Below are positions 8,492-18,366 of a DNA stretch of 64,000 nucleotides, in pieces. The position numbers were made by a program, and so were the translations under genes. Every line of letters begins with the position of its first letter. Within the stretch, counting starts at the first letter, position 1. The stretch is from Allocoprobacillus sp002160865. Lineage in GTDB: Bacteria; Bacillota_I; Bacilli_A; Erysipelotrichales; Coprobacillaceae. The stretch spans positions 1,488,001-1,552,000 of the forward strand of contig NZ_AP031415.1 in the NCBI RefSeq assembly GCF_042850985.1, given 5' to 3'. The notes under the pieces were generated by a model. That model had not been told where the DNA came from, made no database searches, and saw only the letters and a program-made list of their open reading frames with translations.

Positions 8492-9435
8492 CAGTCATCC
8501 ACCTCCACAGTCTTATTCTTAAAAAATTTAGCTTTAATACGAGGCACTAAATTTTTTTCTTTGATAATCATTGCAGCAATTAAAACAATTGCATAAAGTA
8601 ACATACGATAATCTGCAAATGCTCTTAAATACTCTGGCAATATCGTCATGATAATAGCTGCTATAATAGAACCTTTTAAATTTCCTAATCCACCTAATAC
8701 AACCATAACTAAAATTTCTACTGATTTATTATAATCAAATGTAGAAGGAACCAGCATTCCCATATATTGAGCATATAATCCACCTGCAATCCCAGCAAAG
8801 AAAGCAGAAATAGCAAAAGCTAAGATCTTATAATATGATGTAGGAATACCAGACAACTCACTGGCTGTTTCATCTTCACAAATAGAAATAATGGCACGCC
8901 CATGACGTGATTTAACAATACAGTAAATGACATAGATTGTAATGACTGCACTTAAAAAATAGACAGAAAAATCAATATTCATTGCTTGAAATCCCATCAA
9001 TCCTTTGGCACCATTTGTAATACTTAAATTAAGCATAATAACACGTATAATTTCATTAAATGCTAAAGTAATGATACAAAGATAATCACCTTTTAATCTT
9101 AATGTTGGTATACCAATAACAACGCCAATCAGGCAGGCAGCAATAGCACCAATCAATAAGCTTAATAAAAATGGGAAATGAAGATATAAACTACATAAAG
9201 CAGATGTATAAGCTCCTACGGACATAAATCCAGCATGTCCTAAAGTTAACTGTCCTAAATAACCACTCGCTAAATTCAAGCTTGTTGCTAAAATAACATT
9301 GATACAAGCCATAATGAGAATTCCTGACCAATAATAATCAACAATTCCAGCACTCATTAAAAACATAATGATTCCATAAATAATCAGCGCCATGATAAAG
9401 GATATAATCAAATCTTTTATTTGTTTCTTTTTCAT
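8491..9435 (-). CDS. livM: Branched-chain amino-acid ABC transporter permease LivM
   Basis: Membrane channel subunit that pairs with LivH. It has 314 residues with eight or more hydrophobic segments; NLASGYLGQLTLGHAGFMSVGAY and IPTLRLKGDYL are the conserved LivM blocks, and the EAA-like contact region is in GIAGGLYAQYMG to EILVMVVLGGLGNLKGS. I chose ATG 9435 (AGGTGA five nt upstream) over an in-frame GTG at 9444 that touches the livH stop. It is one base overlapped with livG. Confidence 0.94.
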   Translation of the reverse strand: MKKKQIKDLIISFIMALIIYGIIMFLMSAGIVDYYWSGILIMACINVILATSLNLASGYLGQLTLGHAGFMSVGAYTSALCSLYLHFPFLLSLLIGAIAACLIGVVIGIPTLRLKGDYLCIITLAFNEIIRVIMLNLSITNGAKGLMGFQAMNIDFSVYFLSAVITIYVIYCIVKSRHGRAIISICEDETASELSGIPTSYYKILAFAISAFFAGIAGGLYAQYMGMLVPSTFDYNKSVEILVMVVLGGLGNLKGSIIAAIIMTILPEYLRAFADYRMLLYAIVLIAAMIIKEKNLVPRIKAKFFKNKTVEVDD

Positions 9436-9444
9436 CCCTATCAC

Positions 9445-10320
9445 CTACACTTTCTCTCTCATATTCTGACCAAACAATCCTGCTGGTTTAACTAATAAAA
9501 TAAAGATTAAAATACCAAAAACAACTGCATCTGAAAAAGCAGATGAAATATATGAAATTGTAAATGCTTCAGCAACACCAATAATCAATCCACCTACCAT
9601 TGCTCCTGGAATGCTTCCAATTCCACCAAGAACAGCTGCTATAAAAGCTTTGATACCTAACATGGCACCTAAATATGGATTAATCAAAGAATAACTCATA
9701 CCATAAATAATACCTGCAATAGCTCCTAAACCAGAACCAATGGCGAATGTTAGAGAAATGGTTGTATTCACATTGATTCCCATTAATTCTGCAGCTCCTC
9801 GATCTTCACTGACAGCACGCATTGCTTTTCCCAATTTTGTTTTGTTTATAAACAAAAGCAATGATCCAGTACAAATAAAAGTTAAGATAAGTGAAAGCAA
9901 AGCGACATACGTAATATGAGCTCCAAAAAAAGATACTGTACCACTAGGCATATATTGAGGAAAAGTTCTGGCAGCAGAGCCAAATAAAATCAAAAATAAG
10001 TTCTGTAACAGATAACTAACACCAATAGCAGTAATTAAAACAGCTAAACTCCCACTATTTCTAAGGGGCTTATAAGCCACTTTTTCTGTCACAACACCTA
10101 ATAAAGCACATCCAGCAATTGCTACTAAAACACTGACAATAATGGGTGTCTGCACCATAGTTGTCATCACATAAGCCAGATATGCGCCAACCATAATAAT
10201 TTCACCATGAGCAAAATTAATCATTTTAGCAATCCCATATACCATTGTATAACCAATGGCAACAAGTGCATACATTCCACCCGTACTCAATCCATTGATG
10301 ATTTGTGTTAAAAATTCCAT
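9445..10320 (-). CDS. livH: Branched-chain amino-acid ABC transporter permease LivH
   Basis: Membrane channel subunit, 291 residues, with the family's GLSTGGMYALVAIGYTMVYGI start, NFAHGEIIMVGAY and the RAVSEDRGAAELMGINV cytoplasmic loop that contacts the ATPases. AVLGGIGSIPGAMVGG near the C-terminus is also typical. It is preceded by AGGAGG at nine nt. It is separated from livK by 55 nt containing a strong hairpin, so its transcription depends on read-through from the livK promoter. Confidence 0.95.
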   Translation of the reverse strand: MEFLTQIINGLSTGGMYALVAIGYTMVYGIAKMINFAHGEIIMVGAYLAYVMTTMVQTPIIVSVLVAIAGCALLGVVTEKVAYKPLRNSGSLAVLITAIGVSYLLQNLFLILFGSAARTFPQYMPSGTVSFFGAHITYVALLSLILTFICTGSLLLFINKTKLGKAMRAVSEDRGAAELMGINVNTTISLTFAIGSGLGAIAGIIYGMSYSLINPYLGAMLGIKAFIAAVLGGIGSIPGAMVGGLIIGVAEAFTISYISSAFSDAVVFGILIFILLVKPAGLFGQNMREKV

Positions 10321-10340
10321 TTGTAAACCTCCTGACTTAA

Positions 10341-10372
10341 AAAAATAAAGGAGAAAAATCTCCTTTATTTTT
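10341..10372 (-). terminator. Intra-operon terminator between livK and livH
   Basis: A 14-bp stem (10341-10354 / 10359-10372), AAAA loop (TTTT in the transcript) and trailing T residues on the minus strand. Placed just after livK, it would make binding protein more abundant than the membrane and ATPase subunits. Confidence 0.85.
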
Positions 10373-10375
10373 CTT

Positions 10376-11527
10376 CTAATCTAAATAACTATATTCACCA
10401 TTTTTAATAGTTTTAACAACCAATTCTTTTGTTGGATTATGTTGATCATCAAATTCAAAATGACCTGTAATACCATCATAATTTGTCTTTTCTAACTGTT
10501 CACAAATTTTAGCATAATCAGTTGTTCCAGCAGCTTCAACGGCTTTTAATAATACCCAAGTTGCATCATAAGCCATTGTTCCAAACATGTTTGTATCACT
10601 GTTATATTTTTCTTTATATTTAGCTACATAATTTTGTACATCTTCTACACGGTCATCGAATGTATTTGTATAATAAGCTCCATTGAAAATAGATTTATCA
10701 ACATCTTTAACTGATAAAACGCCATCCCAACCATCAGTTCCTAAGAATGTACCGTTGTAACCAGCATTTTTAAATTGACCAACCATAGTTGCAATCATTT
10801 CATAATAATCTGGAATATAAACAGCATCTGCACCTGATTGTTTTACTTTTGTAATATAGCTTCCAAAATCTTTTGTATCCTTTGGATATTTTTCTTGTAA
10901 TACAATTTGTGTACCATCTTTATTTGCCTGAGCAACAAATGAATCTGTACATCCCTGACTATAATCACTACCACTATTTGTTAAAATAGCAACTTTCTTA
11001 ACATTAATACGACCATCACCAATAGCTGTCGCAATTGTCTGACCACCCATTGAGTCATTAGAGCATGTTCTAAAATAATTGCTTCTTGTACTTCCATCAT
11101 TATTTAAAGTAATACTATCACCAGAAGTACTTGGTGAAACAATTGGTGTTCCATCAGCTTTAGATGCCTCTCCTAAAGCTAAACCTTCAGCCGTAATAAC
11201 CGGACCAACAATTCCAACAACCTTTTCACCAACTAATTTTTTATAAGCATTTACAGCATCTGTTTCCTTACCTTGAGAATCTTCAGCTAGTAATTCTACT
11301 TTATATTTTGCATCATCAGAATTATTATAATCTTCTATGGCAAGTTCAATAGTATTTTTAACTGGAATTCCATAAGTTGATGTTTCTCCAGTTAATGGAC
11401 CAACAAATCCAATTTTAATTGTATCCCCATCTTTTAATTCTGTAGCCGAAGAACCACCAGTTCCTCCACCACAAGCAACCAACATACTTGACACAGCCAT
11501 TAAAGACATAACTTTTTTTATATTCAT
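10376..11527 (-). CDS. livK: Branched-chain amino-acid substrate-binding lipoprotein (LivK/J type)
   Basis: Extracellular lipid-anchored receptor of the importer, 383 residues. The N-terminus has a short basic and hydrophobic signal and the lipobox LVAC with Cys near residue 19, followed by a Gly/Ser-rich linker. The mature part is a periplasmic-binding-protein type 1 fold: IKIGFVGPLTGETSTYGIP, VGIVGPVITAEGLALGE, and IVSPSTSGDS are the expected ligand-contact blocks. Exact substrate within the Leu/Ile/Val group cannot be told. GGGGAG lies before ATG 11527 and a strong promoter is at 11561-11588. Confidence 0.94.
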   Translation of the reverse strand: MNIKKVMSLMAVSSMLVACGGGTGGSSATELKDGDTIKIGFVGPLTGETSTYGIPVKNTIELAIEDYNNSDDAKYKVELLAEDSQGKETDAVNAYKKLVGEKVVGIVGPVITAEGLALGEASKADGTPIVSPSTSGDSITLNNDGSTRSNYFRTCSNDSMGGQTIATAIGDGRINVKKVAILTNSGSDYSQGCTDSFVAQANKDGTQIVLQEKYPKDTKDFGSYITKVKQSGADAVYIPDYYEMIATMVGQFKNAGYNGTFLGTDGWDGVLSVKDVDKSIFNGAYYTNTFDDRVEDVQNYVAKYKEKYNSDTNMFGTMAYDATWVLLKAVEAAGTTDYAKICEQLEKTNYDGITGHFEFDDQHNPTKELVVKTIKNGEYSYLD

Positions 11528-11560
11528 ATATCTCTCCCCTTTTTTTTAAATATATTCATT

Positions 11561-11588
11561 ATTATACTTATCATTTGATACAAGTCAA
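11561..11588 (-). promoter_or_regulatory. Predicted SigA promoter of livKHMGF
   Basis: Minus strand TTGACT (11588-11583), 16 nt, TATAAT (11566-11561), 33 nt upstream of livK. One mismatch in the -35 and none in the -10. Confidence 0.8.
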
Positions 11589-11667
11589 TAAAAAATATCA
11601 TTATTTTTTTAAATATTCTAAAAATCATAAAAATATTTATTTATTTAATAAAAAATATATTATTTTA

Positions 11668-11695
11668 TAAAACAAGGAGTGGATGATTCCACTCC
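11668..11695 (-). terminator. Terminator after FtsX-type permease
   Basis: GGAGTGGA (11676-11683) pairs with TCCACTCC (11688-11695) around TGAT; the minus strand then reads TTGTTTTAT. Confidence 0.75.
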
Positions 11696-14600
11696 CTATT
11701 CAATACTCTTTAAAGATTCCACCATATCAACCTTATTTAAAACATGTCGCATTGTGAAATTAATAAAATAAGTAAAACCTAAAGTCATAATAATAGCATA
11801 TATATAACTACTGATATTTAATTGTCTAACAAACATTGTCATATCCAATTCCACCGTCAAAATAATAAACTTGTGAAGGAAATAACCAAAAATCATTCCC
11901 AGTAAAGAACCAATCACTGATAAAAGAACATTTTCTCTAAAGATATAATCATAAACTTCTTTACGTCTAAAACCTAAAACTTTAATCGTTGCAATCTCAC
12001 TTTTACGTTCTTGAATATTAATATTTGTCAAGTTATAAAGGACAATGAAATTTAAAGCTCCTGCACAGACAATCAAAATAACAACAACCAGATTTACACT
12101 TTGAACCTGTTTATCAAATTCTTCACCAATTGATGATACATTGGTTAAATTTCCATAACCTTTGTCCTGCATATAAGCTTCCAGTGTTTTTTGACTCGAA
12201 GCACGATCATCCTGTAAAATCAAGAACGCATTATTCACTTCCAGATCCTGTAATGTCAATGATTCATATAAAGTCTGGGACATATAAATATAATTCATAA
12301 AATAGTTTTCTGTGATACCTGAAACCTTTACACTATACTTTGTTTCATTGAGTTCAATATCAATTGTATCATTATCTTCCACACCAAGCAATTCAGCTGC
12401 TTTTGCGGTTAAAATAACACCTTCATCATCAAGAACTAAATCTTTATATGTCTGATAATTTCTAAACTGAACAAAGTTTTTCATATTATCCATTGATTGA
12501 TAAACAATTAATGAACCATATAAATCTTCTTTATCTTTTAAGATATTAATACTCTTATTTAAAACATATTCCACATTTGCAACTTCACTACGATTCAATA
12601 AATCTTTTTGATAATTCTGTGCTGTTTTGGTTGAAACACTATCTTCTAAACGAACAAGATAATCATATGTAAAAACATCTTGATATTGTTTATCAACAAC
12701 CTGTGATACAGAAGATTTAACACCAAAGCCGGTAATAATTAAAGCTGTACATCCAGCAATCCCAATCACAGACATAAAGAAGCGTTTCTTATATCTAAAA
12801 ATATTACGCATTGTTACTTTCTGATTGAAAGACAAACGACGCCATAACCAATGAATTCTTTCCAAAAGAATACGTTTTCCAACTTTTGGTGCTTTAGGTC
12901 GCATTAAGACCGCTGGCATCAAATTCAATTCACTCATACAAACAAAGAGTGTGACTGCCAAAATAACAAATACCGATATAAAAACTGTTTCCAGCAAAAC
13001 CCATGTACTGGCATAAATCGAAATAGGTGCATCCACTTGAAATAACATTAAATTATATAAATAATAAATAATACGTGGGAAAAATTGTGTTCCAGAAACA
13101 ATTCCTAAAATACAGGCAAAAAAGGTTGCAAAAATAACATATATGATATATTGCTTCATGACATCCCATTTAGAATAACCTAAAGCACGTAATGTTCCAC
13201 TTTGACTTCTTTGTTCTTCCACCATTCTCGTCATTGTTGTTAATGAAACCAAAGCTGATACAAGGAAGAACATTAATGGGAAAATATCTGCAATAGAAGA
13301 AATAGAATCCTTATTAGAATCAAAATTCACAAGTCCTGAATTTTCATGACGTGTTAAAGTATAAAGCCTTCCTTTAGGAATCTGATCCACTTGATCTCTG
13401 GCTTCATCTAACTGCGATTTTGCCTGATCTAATTTGTCTTGAGCTTTTTCTAATTCATTATTTGTTTTCAGTTCTTCTAAAGTCAATTGATTTTCTTGTT
13501 GTTGAATTTCAAGCTTAGCATTTTCAATCGCAATAGAAGCTTCATTCAATTGCGTCAATCCATCTAATGAGGAAGATGCATTTTTAAGAATATCTCCCAT
13601 TTTTTCTAAACTAGCTATTGATTTTTGCACTTCTGGAGAAATATTTTCAGTATTTTCATTTTGATAATTCTCAAGTTCTTTTTGTAAACTTTCTAAATTC
13701 CCTTTTAACTCCTCACTCGTACTTTCAATTGTTTCTAACATGTCTTGAATTTGTGAAGATGCTGTTGATTGAGCTTTTAAATATTCAGCTTCTTTTGTAG
13801 CCAATGTGATTTTCGCATTCGTTAATTGAATTTTAGCCTCTAATATCTTTTCATCAAACAAATCTTTAGAATCACTATATGTCTGATAACCTTCATCATA
13901 TTCTTTTTGGGCTTCATCTAATTTTGTTTTGGCATCACTTGTCAAATCTTCATACAAGCGACTCATTTTTAATGATAAAGTACTTTTTATTTTTGTATTC
14001 ACATCTTCAATATAATCATCATATGCCTCACTGAAAACATTATATTCTTTAGCTCCCTTTACACAGACAGAAATCTGATTATATAAAATATCTTCATCAC
14101 GTAATTCATAAAGATCTTCTGGCATAGCTAAAAAATCATTGTTTTCATTTAAAATTTCAATATATCCAGCATTCGTTCCATCACCCAAAGCATTCGTTCC
14201 ACGATCCGTAATAGCAATATAACGAACATCATTCACAACACCAACGATTTTAAAAGTCTTTTCACCTTGATCATTATGAATAGAAATCTCGTCACCAATC
14301 TGATAATCTTCTGCCAGCATTTCTTCATCAATGACACATTCATTGTCTTTTTGAGGATAACGCCCATCAACCAGATAAGGTTGATTAAGCATATCTTGAT
14401 CATATTGTTCACTGGCGTAAACAGTAACTCCTGCCAGTGAATCATTATGATGAATCAAAGCATCAAATTGATAACCATATTGAATATCTTCAATACCTGA
14501 TATATTTTGAATTTCACTAATATCATCTTTGGAAAAACCTAATGATGCCATATATGTTAAATCAGCATAATGGTGTTTGTCCAAGTAATGATCCATTGAT

Positions 14601-14749
14601 TGAGTCATTGTTCCCGGTGTATTTCTTAACCCTGCAAAAAAAGCCGCACCTAAAAATACAATCGCAAAAATGGAAAAAAATCTTGCTTTAGATGTTAAAA
14701 TTGTTTTTCTGAGATTTTTCCAATAAGCTTTTTTCTTTCTTTTTACCAT
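11696..14749 (-). CDS. FtsX-family ABC permease with large extracellular coiled coil
   Basis: A 1017-residue ABC exporter membrane subunit. A transmembrane segment near 20-40 is followed by a MacB-like extracellular region and a long Glu/Lys/Gln-rich coiled coil (about 255-460). The first FtsX core (PLMFFLVSALVSLTTMTRMVEEQRSQSGTLRALGYSK) is near 490-620; a second hydrophobic start near 690, a second extracellular domain and the final FtsX core (ATIKVLGFRRKEVYDY) near 900-1010 complete it. This layout is common in Firmicutes and its cargo is unknown; such pumps often handle antimicrobial peptides or lipoproteins. Start overlaps the ATPase stop by 7 nt. No two-component system adjoins. Confidence 0.88.
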   Translation of the reverse strand: MVKRKKKAYWKNLRKTILTSKARFFSIFAIVFLGAAFFAGLRNTPGTMTQSMDHYLDKHHYADLTYMASLGFSKDDISEIQNISGIEDIQYGYQFDALIHHNDSLAGVTVYASEQYDQDMLNQPYLVDGRYPQKDNECVIDEEMLAEDYQIGDEISIHNDQGEKTFKIVGVVNDVRYIAITDRGTNALGDGTNAGYIEILNENNDFLAMPEDLYELRDEDILYNQISVCVKGAKEYNVFSEAYDDYIEDVNTKIKSTLSLKMSRLYEDLTSDAKTKLDEAQKEYDEGYQTYSDSKDLFDEKILEAKIQLTNAKITLATKEAEYLKAQSTASSQIQDMLETIESTSEELKGNLESLQKELENYQNENTENISPEVQKSIASLEKMGDILKNASSSLDGLTQLNEASIAIENAKLEIQQQENQLTLEELKTNNELEKAQDKLDQAKSQLDEARDQVDQIPKGRLYTLTRHENSGLVNFDSNKDSISSIADIFPLMFFLVSALVSLTTMTRMVEEQRSQSGTLRALGYSKWDVMKQYIIYVIFATFFACILGIVSGTQFFPRIIYYLYNLMLFQVDAPISIYASTWVLLETVFISVFVILAVTLFVCMSELNLMPAVLMRPKAPKVGKRILLERIHWLWRRLSFNQKVTMRNIFRYKKRFFMSVIGIAGCTALIITGFGVKSSVSQVVDKQYQDVFTYDYLVRLEDSVSTKTAQNYQKDLLNRSEVANVEYVLNKSINILKDKEDLYGSLIVYQSMDNMKNFVQFRNYQTYKDLVLDDEGVILTAKAAELLGVEDNDTIDIELNETKYSVKVSGITENYFMNYIYMSQTLYESLTLQDLEVNNAFLILQDDRASSQKTLEAYMQDKGYGNLTNVSSIGEEFDKQVQSVNLVVVILIVCAGALNFIVLYNLTNINIQERKSEIATIKVLGFRRKEVYDYIFRENVLLSVIGSLLGMIFGYFLHKFIILTVELDMTMFVRQLNISSYIYAIIMTLGFTYFINFTMRHVLNKVDMVESLKSIE

Positions 14750-15447
14750 TCAATTTCCTCGATTGGTTGTGGGTTTTCATTGATTTCAACCCCATTGACC
14801 TTTCCATTTTTTAAATGAATCACACGATCTGCCATCGGTGCTAAAGCAGAGTTATGAGTAATCACAATGACTGTCATCTGATAAGTATCACACATTTCCC
14901 TTAATAAAGATAAAATTGCCTTCCCCGTCTGATAATCCAATGCTCCAGTTGGTTCATCACATAACAAAAGTTTTGGATTTTTAGCAATCGCTCTTGCTAT
15001 GGCAACACGTTGTTGTTCCCCACCAGATAATTGTGCAGGAAAGTTCATCATTCGATCAGCTAAACCAACACGCTCTAAAACATTTCTGGCATCCAAAGGT
15101 TTTTGAGAAATCTGTGATGCTAATTCGACATTTTCTAAAGCCGTTAAGTTTTGTACAAGGTTATAAAACTGAAATACAAACCCTATATCATTACGGCGAT
15201 ATTCTGTTAATTTCTTTTCATCATATAAAGCAATATTTTCGCCATCAACAAGAATAGAACCACTGGTTGGTGAATCCATTCCTCCCAGTAAATTTAAAAT
15301 AGTCGTCTTTCCAGCTCCAGAAGCCCCAACAATGACGACAAATTCCCCTCTATTCACAATAAAATTAACCCCATCACTGGCATTGATCGTTATATCCCCC
15401 ATCGTATAACTTTTAACAATATTTTTAAATTCAATTAAAGCACTCAT
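14743..15447 (-). CDS. ABC transporter ATP-binding protein, MacB/LolD type
   Basis: ATPase partner of the FtsX-type permease, 234 residues from ATG 15447 (GGGTGG upstream); the longer reading frame has no ribosome site. It contains Walker A GASGAGKTT, Q-loop FVFQFYNLVQNLTALENV, signature LSGGEQQRVAIARA, Walker B LLLCDEPTGALD and the H-loop VIVITHNSA. The FYNL after the Q-loop and TGALD are usual for this exporter class. It overlaps the permease by 7 nt, so the two are coupled. Confidence 0.93.
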   Translation of the reverse strand: MSALIEFKNIVKSYTMGDITINASDGVNFIVNRGEFVVIVGASGAGKTTILNLLGGMDSPTSGSILVDGENIALYDEKKLTEYRRNDIGFVFQFYNLVQNLTALENVELASQISQKPLDARNVLERVGLADRMMNFPAQLSGGEQQRVAIARAIAKNPKLLLCDEPTGALDYQTGKAILSLLREMCDTYQMTVIVITHNSALAPMADRVIHLKNGKVNGVEINENPQPIEEIEW

Positions 15448-15530
15448 ATTGATACCACCCTTTTTATAAGTGTAACATATTTTCATCCAAAAAAAAACAA
15501 TGTCATCACAATAACAAAAATTTACATAAT

Positions 15531-15555
15531 AAAAAGGAATTAAAGACAATTCCTT
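15531..15555 (-). terminator. Terminator after COG2509 flavoprotein
   Basis: AAGGAATT / AATTCCTT stem (15534-15541 / 15548-15555), 6-nt loop, T-run on the minus strand. Confidence 0.8.
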
Positions 15556-15556
15556 C

Positions 15557-17107
15557 CTATTTTTTTAAAATCTGTTCTGCACACATGATTCCATCAATAG
15601 CTGATGACATAATTCCTCCAGCATATCCAGCTCCTTCTCCTATTGGATATAAACCTTCCCATGATTGATAAGAAGCATCTCTTAAAATACGAACAGGTGC
15701 ACTACTTCTGGCTTCAATACCTGTGATGATTGTATCTTCATCTATAAATCCATGCATTTTTTGATTCATTTGAATAAGACCATCATGCAGTGCCTGATTG
15801 ATAAAATCAGGGAACAGTTCATTCAAATCACATACACGATAACCCGGACGATAAGTTGGAATAATTTGACCTAAGGGATTCACTTCATGATGTAAATAAT
15901 CCTGCACTCTTTGTACTGGTGCAAAGTTATTGCTCCCACCCAATTCAAAAGCCTTATGTTCAAGTTCTCTTTGAAAGGCAATACCAGCTAATGGATGGGA
16001 ACTTTCAAAATCATCCGTTGATATTGTAACCAGAATGGCACTATTGGCATTTTGACCATCTCTGGCATAATAACTCATCCCATTGACACAAAGTGTCTGT
16101 TCTTCATGATGTGATGGTACAACAACACCACCGGGACACATACAAAATGTATAAACACCTCTTTTTCCACTTTGCACAGCCAACTTATAACTGGCCGCCT
16201 TTAAATATGGTGATGAGGCACTTTTCTTGTATTGAATCTGATTGATTTTCTGTTGCGATTGTTCAATACGAACTCCTACAGCAAAAGGCTTTTGTTGGAG
16301 AGGGATACCTTTTTGATATAGCATTTCATATGTATCTCTGGCACTATGTCCAATGGCTAAAACAAGTAAATCACTATTCAAAATCTTCTTTTGATAATTT
16401 TGTAAAACTGTTATCTGATAACCACTTTCTGTTTTTTGAAAATCAATCATTTTTGTTTCAAATAAGAAAGTGACACCTTTCGACACTAAAAACTTACGCA
16501 TATTTTGAACAACCTGTCGTAAATAATCTGTTCCAATATGTGGCTTATGCAGATATAAAATATCCTCTGGTGCTCCAAACTTTACAAATGTTTCTAAAAT
16601 ATAACGAATACGCTTATTTTTTACACCTGTTGTCAATTTCCCGTCTGAAAAAGTTCCTGCACCACCTTCTCCAAAAGCAATATTGCTTTCACTATGTAAT
16701 AGACCATGTTCAAGCAAATCTTGAACCGCTTTTTCACGTTTTTCAATTTCCTGTCCTCTTTCTATCACTGTGACCTTTTGACCACTCATAGCCAAAACAT
16801 AGGCACAAAACAGTCCGGCTGGACCACTACCGACAATCATGACTTTTTGATCATTTGATGGTAAATACTGATATTGATAAGGTTGTACTTTTTGAAGCTG
16901 AGGAAATCTTTTTAAAAACTGTTCTTCATTGGAAACAGTAAAATCAAAACTACAAATCCAATGGACATTTTGTCTTCTGGCATCCAAAGATTGTTTGACA
17001 AGCGAAACATTTTGAATTTCTTTTTCACGAACATTTAAACTTTGAGAAATGATTTTTGCATAACGTTTTTCACCAAGTTTTACTTTTAAATTATGAATTC
17101 TTAACAT
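15557..17107 (-). CDS. FAD-dependent oxidoreductase, COG2509 family
   Basis: A 516-residue uncharacterised flavoprotein. An N-terminal domain (1-85, MLRIHNLKVKLGEK) precedes the FAD-binding motif VGSGPAGLFCAYVLAMSGQKVTVIERG near residue 92. GGAGTFSDGKLTTG and FGAPEDILYLHKPHIGTD are hallmark blocks of this family, and the C-terminus has PIGEGAGYAGGIMSSAIDG closing the FAD site. The substrate is unknown. ATG 17107 is preferred over 17113 because AAAGGA lies six nt before it. It overlaps the upstream flavoprotein gene by 17 nt, suggesting the two are made together. Confidence 0.88.
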   Translation of the reverse strand: MLRIHNLKVKLGEKRYAKIISQSLNVREKEIQNVSLVKQSLDARRQNVHWICSFDFTVSNEEQFLKRFPQLQKVQPYQYQYLPSNDQKVMIVGSGPAGLFCAYVLAMSGQKVTVIERGQEIEKREKAVQDLLEHGLLHSESNIAFGEGGAGTFSDGKLTTGVKNKRIRYILETFVKFGAPEDILYLHKPHIGTDYLRQVVQNMRKFLVSKGVTFLFETKMIDFQKTESGYQITVLQNYQKKILNSDLLVLAIGHSARDTYEMLYQKGIPLQQKPFAVGVRIEQSQQKINQIQYKKSASSPYLKAASYKLAVQSGKRGVYTFCMCPGGVVVPSHHEEQTLCVNGMSYYARDGQNANSAILVTISTDDFESSHPLAGIAFQRELEHKAFELGGSNNFAPVQRVQDYLHHEVNPLGQIIPTYRPGYRVCDLNELFPDFINQALHDGLIQMNQKMHGFIDEDTIITGIEARSSAPVRILRDASYQSWEGLYPIGEGAGYAGGIMSSAIDGIMCAEQILKK

Positions 17108-18248
17108 AGACATTCCTTTCTATTGCTTTTGCAACACGATAAGCACTGGCAAAAGCAAAATGTAAATTATAACCCCCACACATTCCTGCAACATTCAAAA
17201 TTTCTCCCATTGCATAAATACATGGATATTGTTTCAATTCCAAATCTTCTGTTACTTCCTTTAAAGATAGACCTCCTTTCATAACTTGGGCATAAGAAGC
17301 TTCTCTGATTCCTTTGATTTCTAATGGATAATGCTTCAATAATGATACAAGCTGGTCTATTGAAAGATACTGATATTTTTGAAATGCTTTGGCAATCTTA
17401 TGATTCATCAATCCTTCTAAAAATAAAGAAGATTGTTTAGACAATAATTGACATAACTGATTGTGGCTTAATTCATCAAAAAAATCAATATATAATTGAT
17501 AATGATGATGTTTTTGATAAAAAGACGATAATTGCATCACTGCAATTCCACTAACACCATAATCAGTAAATAATAATTCTCCTTTTTCCTGATGGATACA
17601 TTTTTCATTTTCAACTAACGAAAATGTTCCTTTAACTCTTACACCTTTTAAAGATTTGAAGACAGGAGATGTATAAAATTGCACAAGCGAAGGCACTGGT
17701 TCAACTACTTTTAAATGCATTTGTTTTAAAATCTCATAACGTGATGTATTCATTCCAGAAAGTTTCCCTGCTTCACTTCCCATCGCCAATACAATAACAT
17801 CAGCGATAATATTTTGAGAATTTGTTTTGATGAGATATTGATGCTTTTGTCGTTGAATTTGTAAAACTTCCTGTTCATATTGAAAGACAACCCCAGCTTC
17901 TTCACTACGCTGCATGAAAACGTTTCTCACAGACAATGCCTGTTCACTTTTAGGATAAAGCAAATCACCTTGATAAACACAATAGAGTCCTATTTTTTGC
18001 ATTTGTTCAACCATATCAAAATCTTGAATAATTGATTGAACCATTTTGAGTTGATCGCTTTGATAATATTGTGAATGCATTTTTTTGTTGGATAGATTAC
18101 ATCTTCCATTTCCTGTAGCTAATAATTTTTTTAATGGGGATTTATTTTGTTCTAAAACTATGATTTGATTTTGGGGCATTTGTTGTTTTAATAAAAGTGA
18201 TAAATAAACACCAGATGCTCCTGCTCCAACAATAACAATTTTTTTCAC
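17091..18248 (-). CDS. HI0933/YhiN-family flavoprotein (BaiN-type fold)
   Basis: A 385-residue FAD protein. The N-terminal dinucleotide motif is IVGAGASGVYLSLLL, followed by the family signature KKLLATGNGRCNLSN near residue 40, and VAGMCGGYNLHFAFASAYR near the C-terminus. Members of this family are annotated NAD(P)/FAD-dependent oxidoreductase; one clostridial member, BaiN, was proposed to reduce bile-acid intermediates, but no other bai gene is near, so I do not infer that role. It starts the two-gene flavoprotein operon; AAAGGAG lies before the ATG. Confidence 0.9.
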   Translation of the reverse strand: MKKIVIVGAGASGVYLSLLLKQQMPQNQIIVLEQNKSPLKKLLATGNGRCNLSNKKMHSQYYQSDQLKMVQSIIQDFDMVEQMQKIGLYCVYQGDLLYPKSEQALSVRNVFMQRSEEAGVVFQYEQEVLQIQRQKHQYLIKTNSQNIIADVIVLAMGSEAGKLSGMNTSRYEILKQMHLKVVEPVPSLVQFYTSPVFKSLKGVRVKGTFSLVENEKCIHQEKGELLFTDYGVSGIAVMQLSSFYQKHHHYQLYIDFFDELSHNQLCQLLSKQSSLFLEGLMNHKIAKAFQKYQYLSIDQLVSLLKHYPLEIKGIREASYAQVMKGGLSLKEVTEDLELKQYPCIYAMGEILNVAGMCGGYNLHFAFASAYRVAKAIERNVYVKNS

Positions 18249-18305
18249 GGCAGACTCCTTTCTTTAATCTCTCATGATGAAATATAGTGATTATACCATT
18301 TTTTA

Positions 18306-18334
18306 TTGAAAAATCACTAAAAAATGTTTATAAT
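18306..18334 (+). promoter_or_regulatory. Predicted SigA promoter of yebC
   Basis: TTGAAA (18306-18311), 17 nt, TATAAT (18329-18334), 32 nt before the start codon. Confidence 0.75.
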
Positions 18335-18366
18335 ACTAAAGGAATTTTTAAAGGAGGCGTTTAATC

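Noticed and set aside
17091..18248. Bile-acid enzyme BaiN
   Set aside because: Only the broad HI0933 fold is shared and no bai operon genes are nearby.
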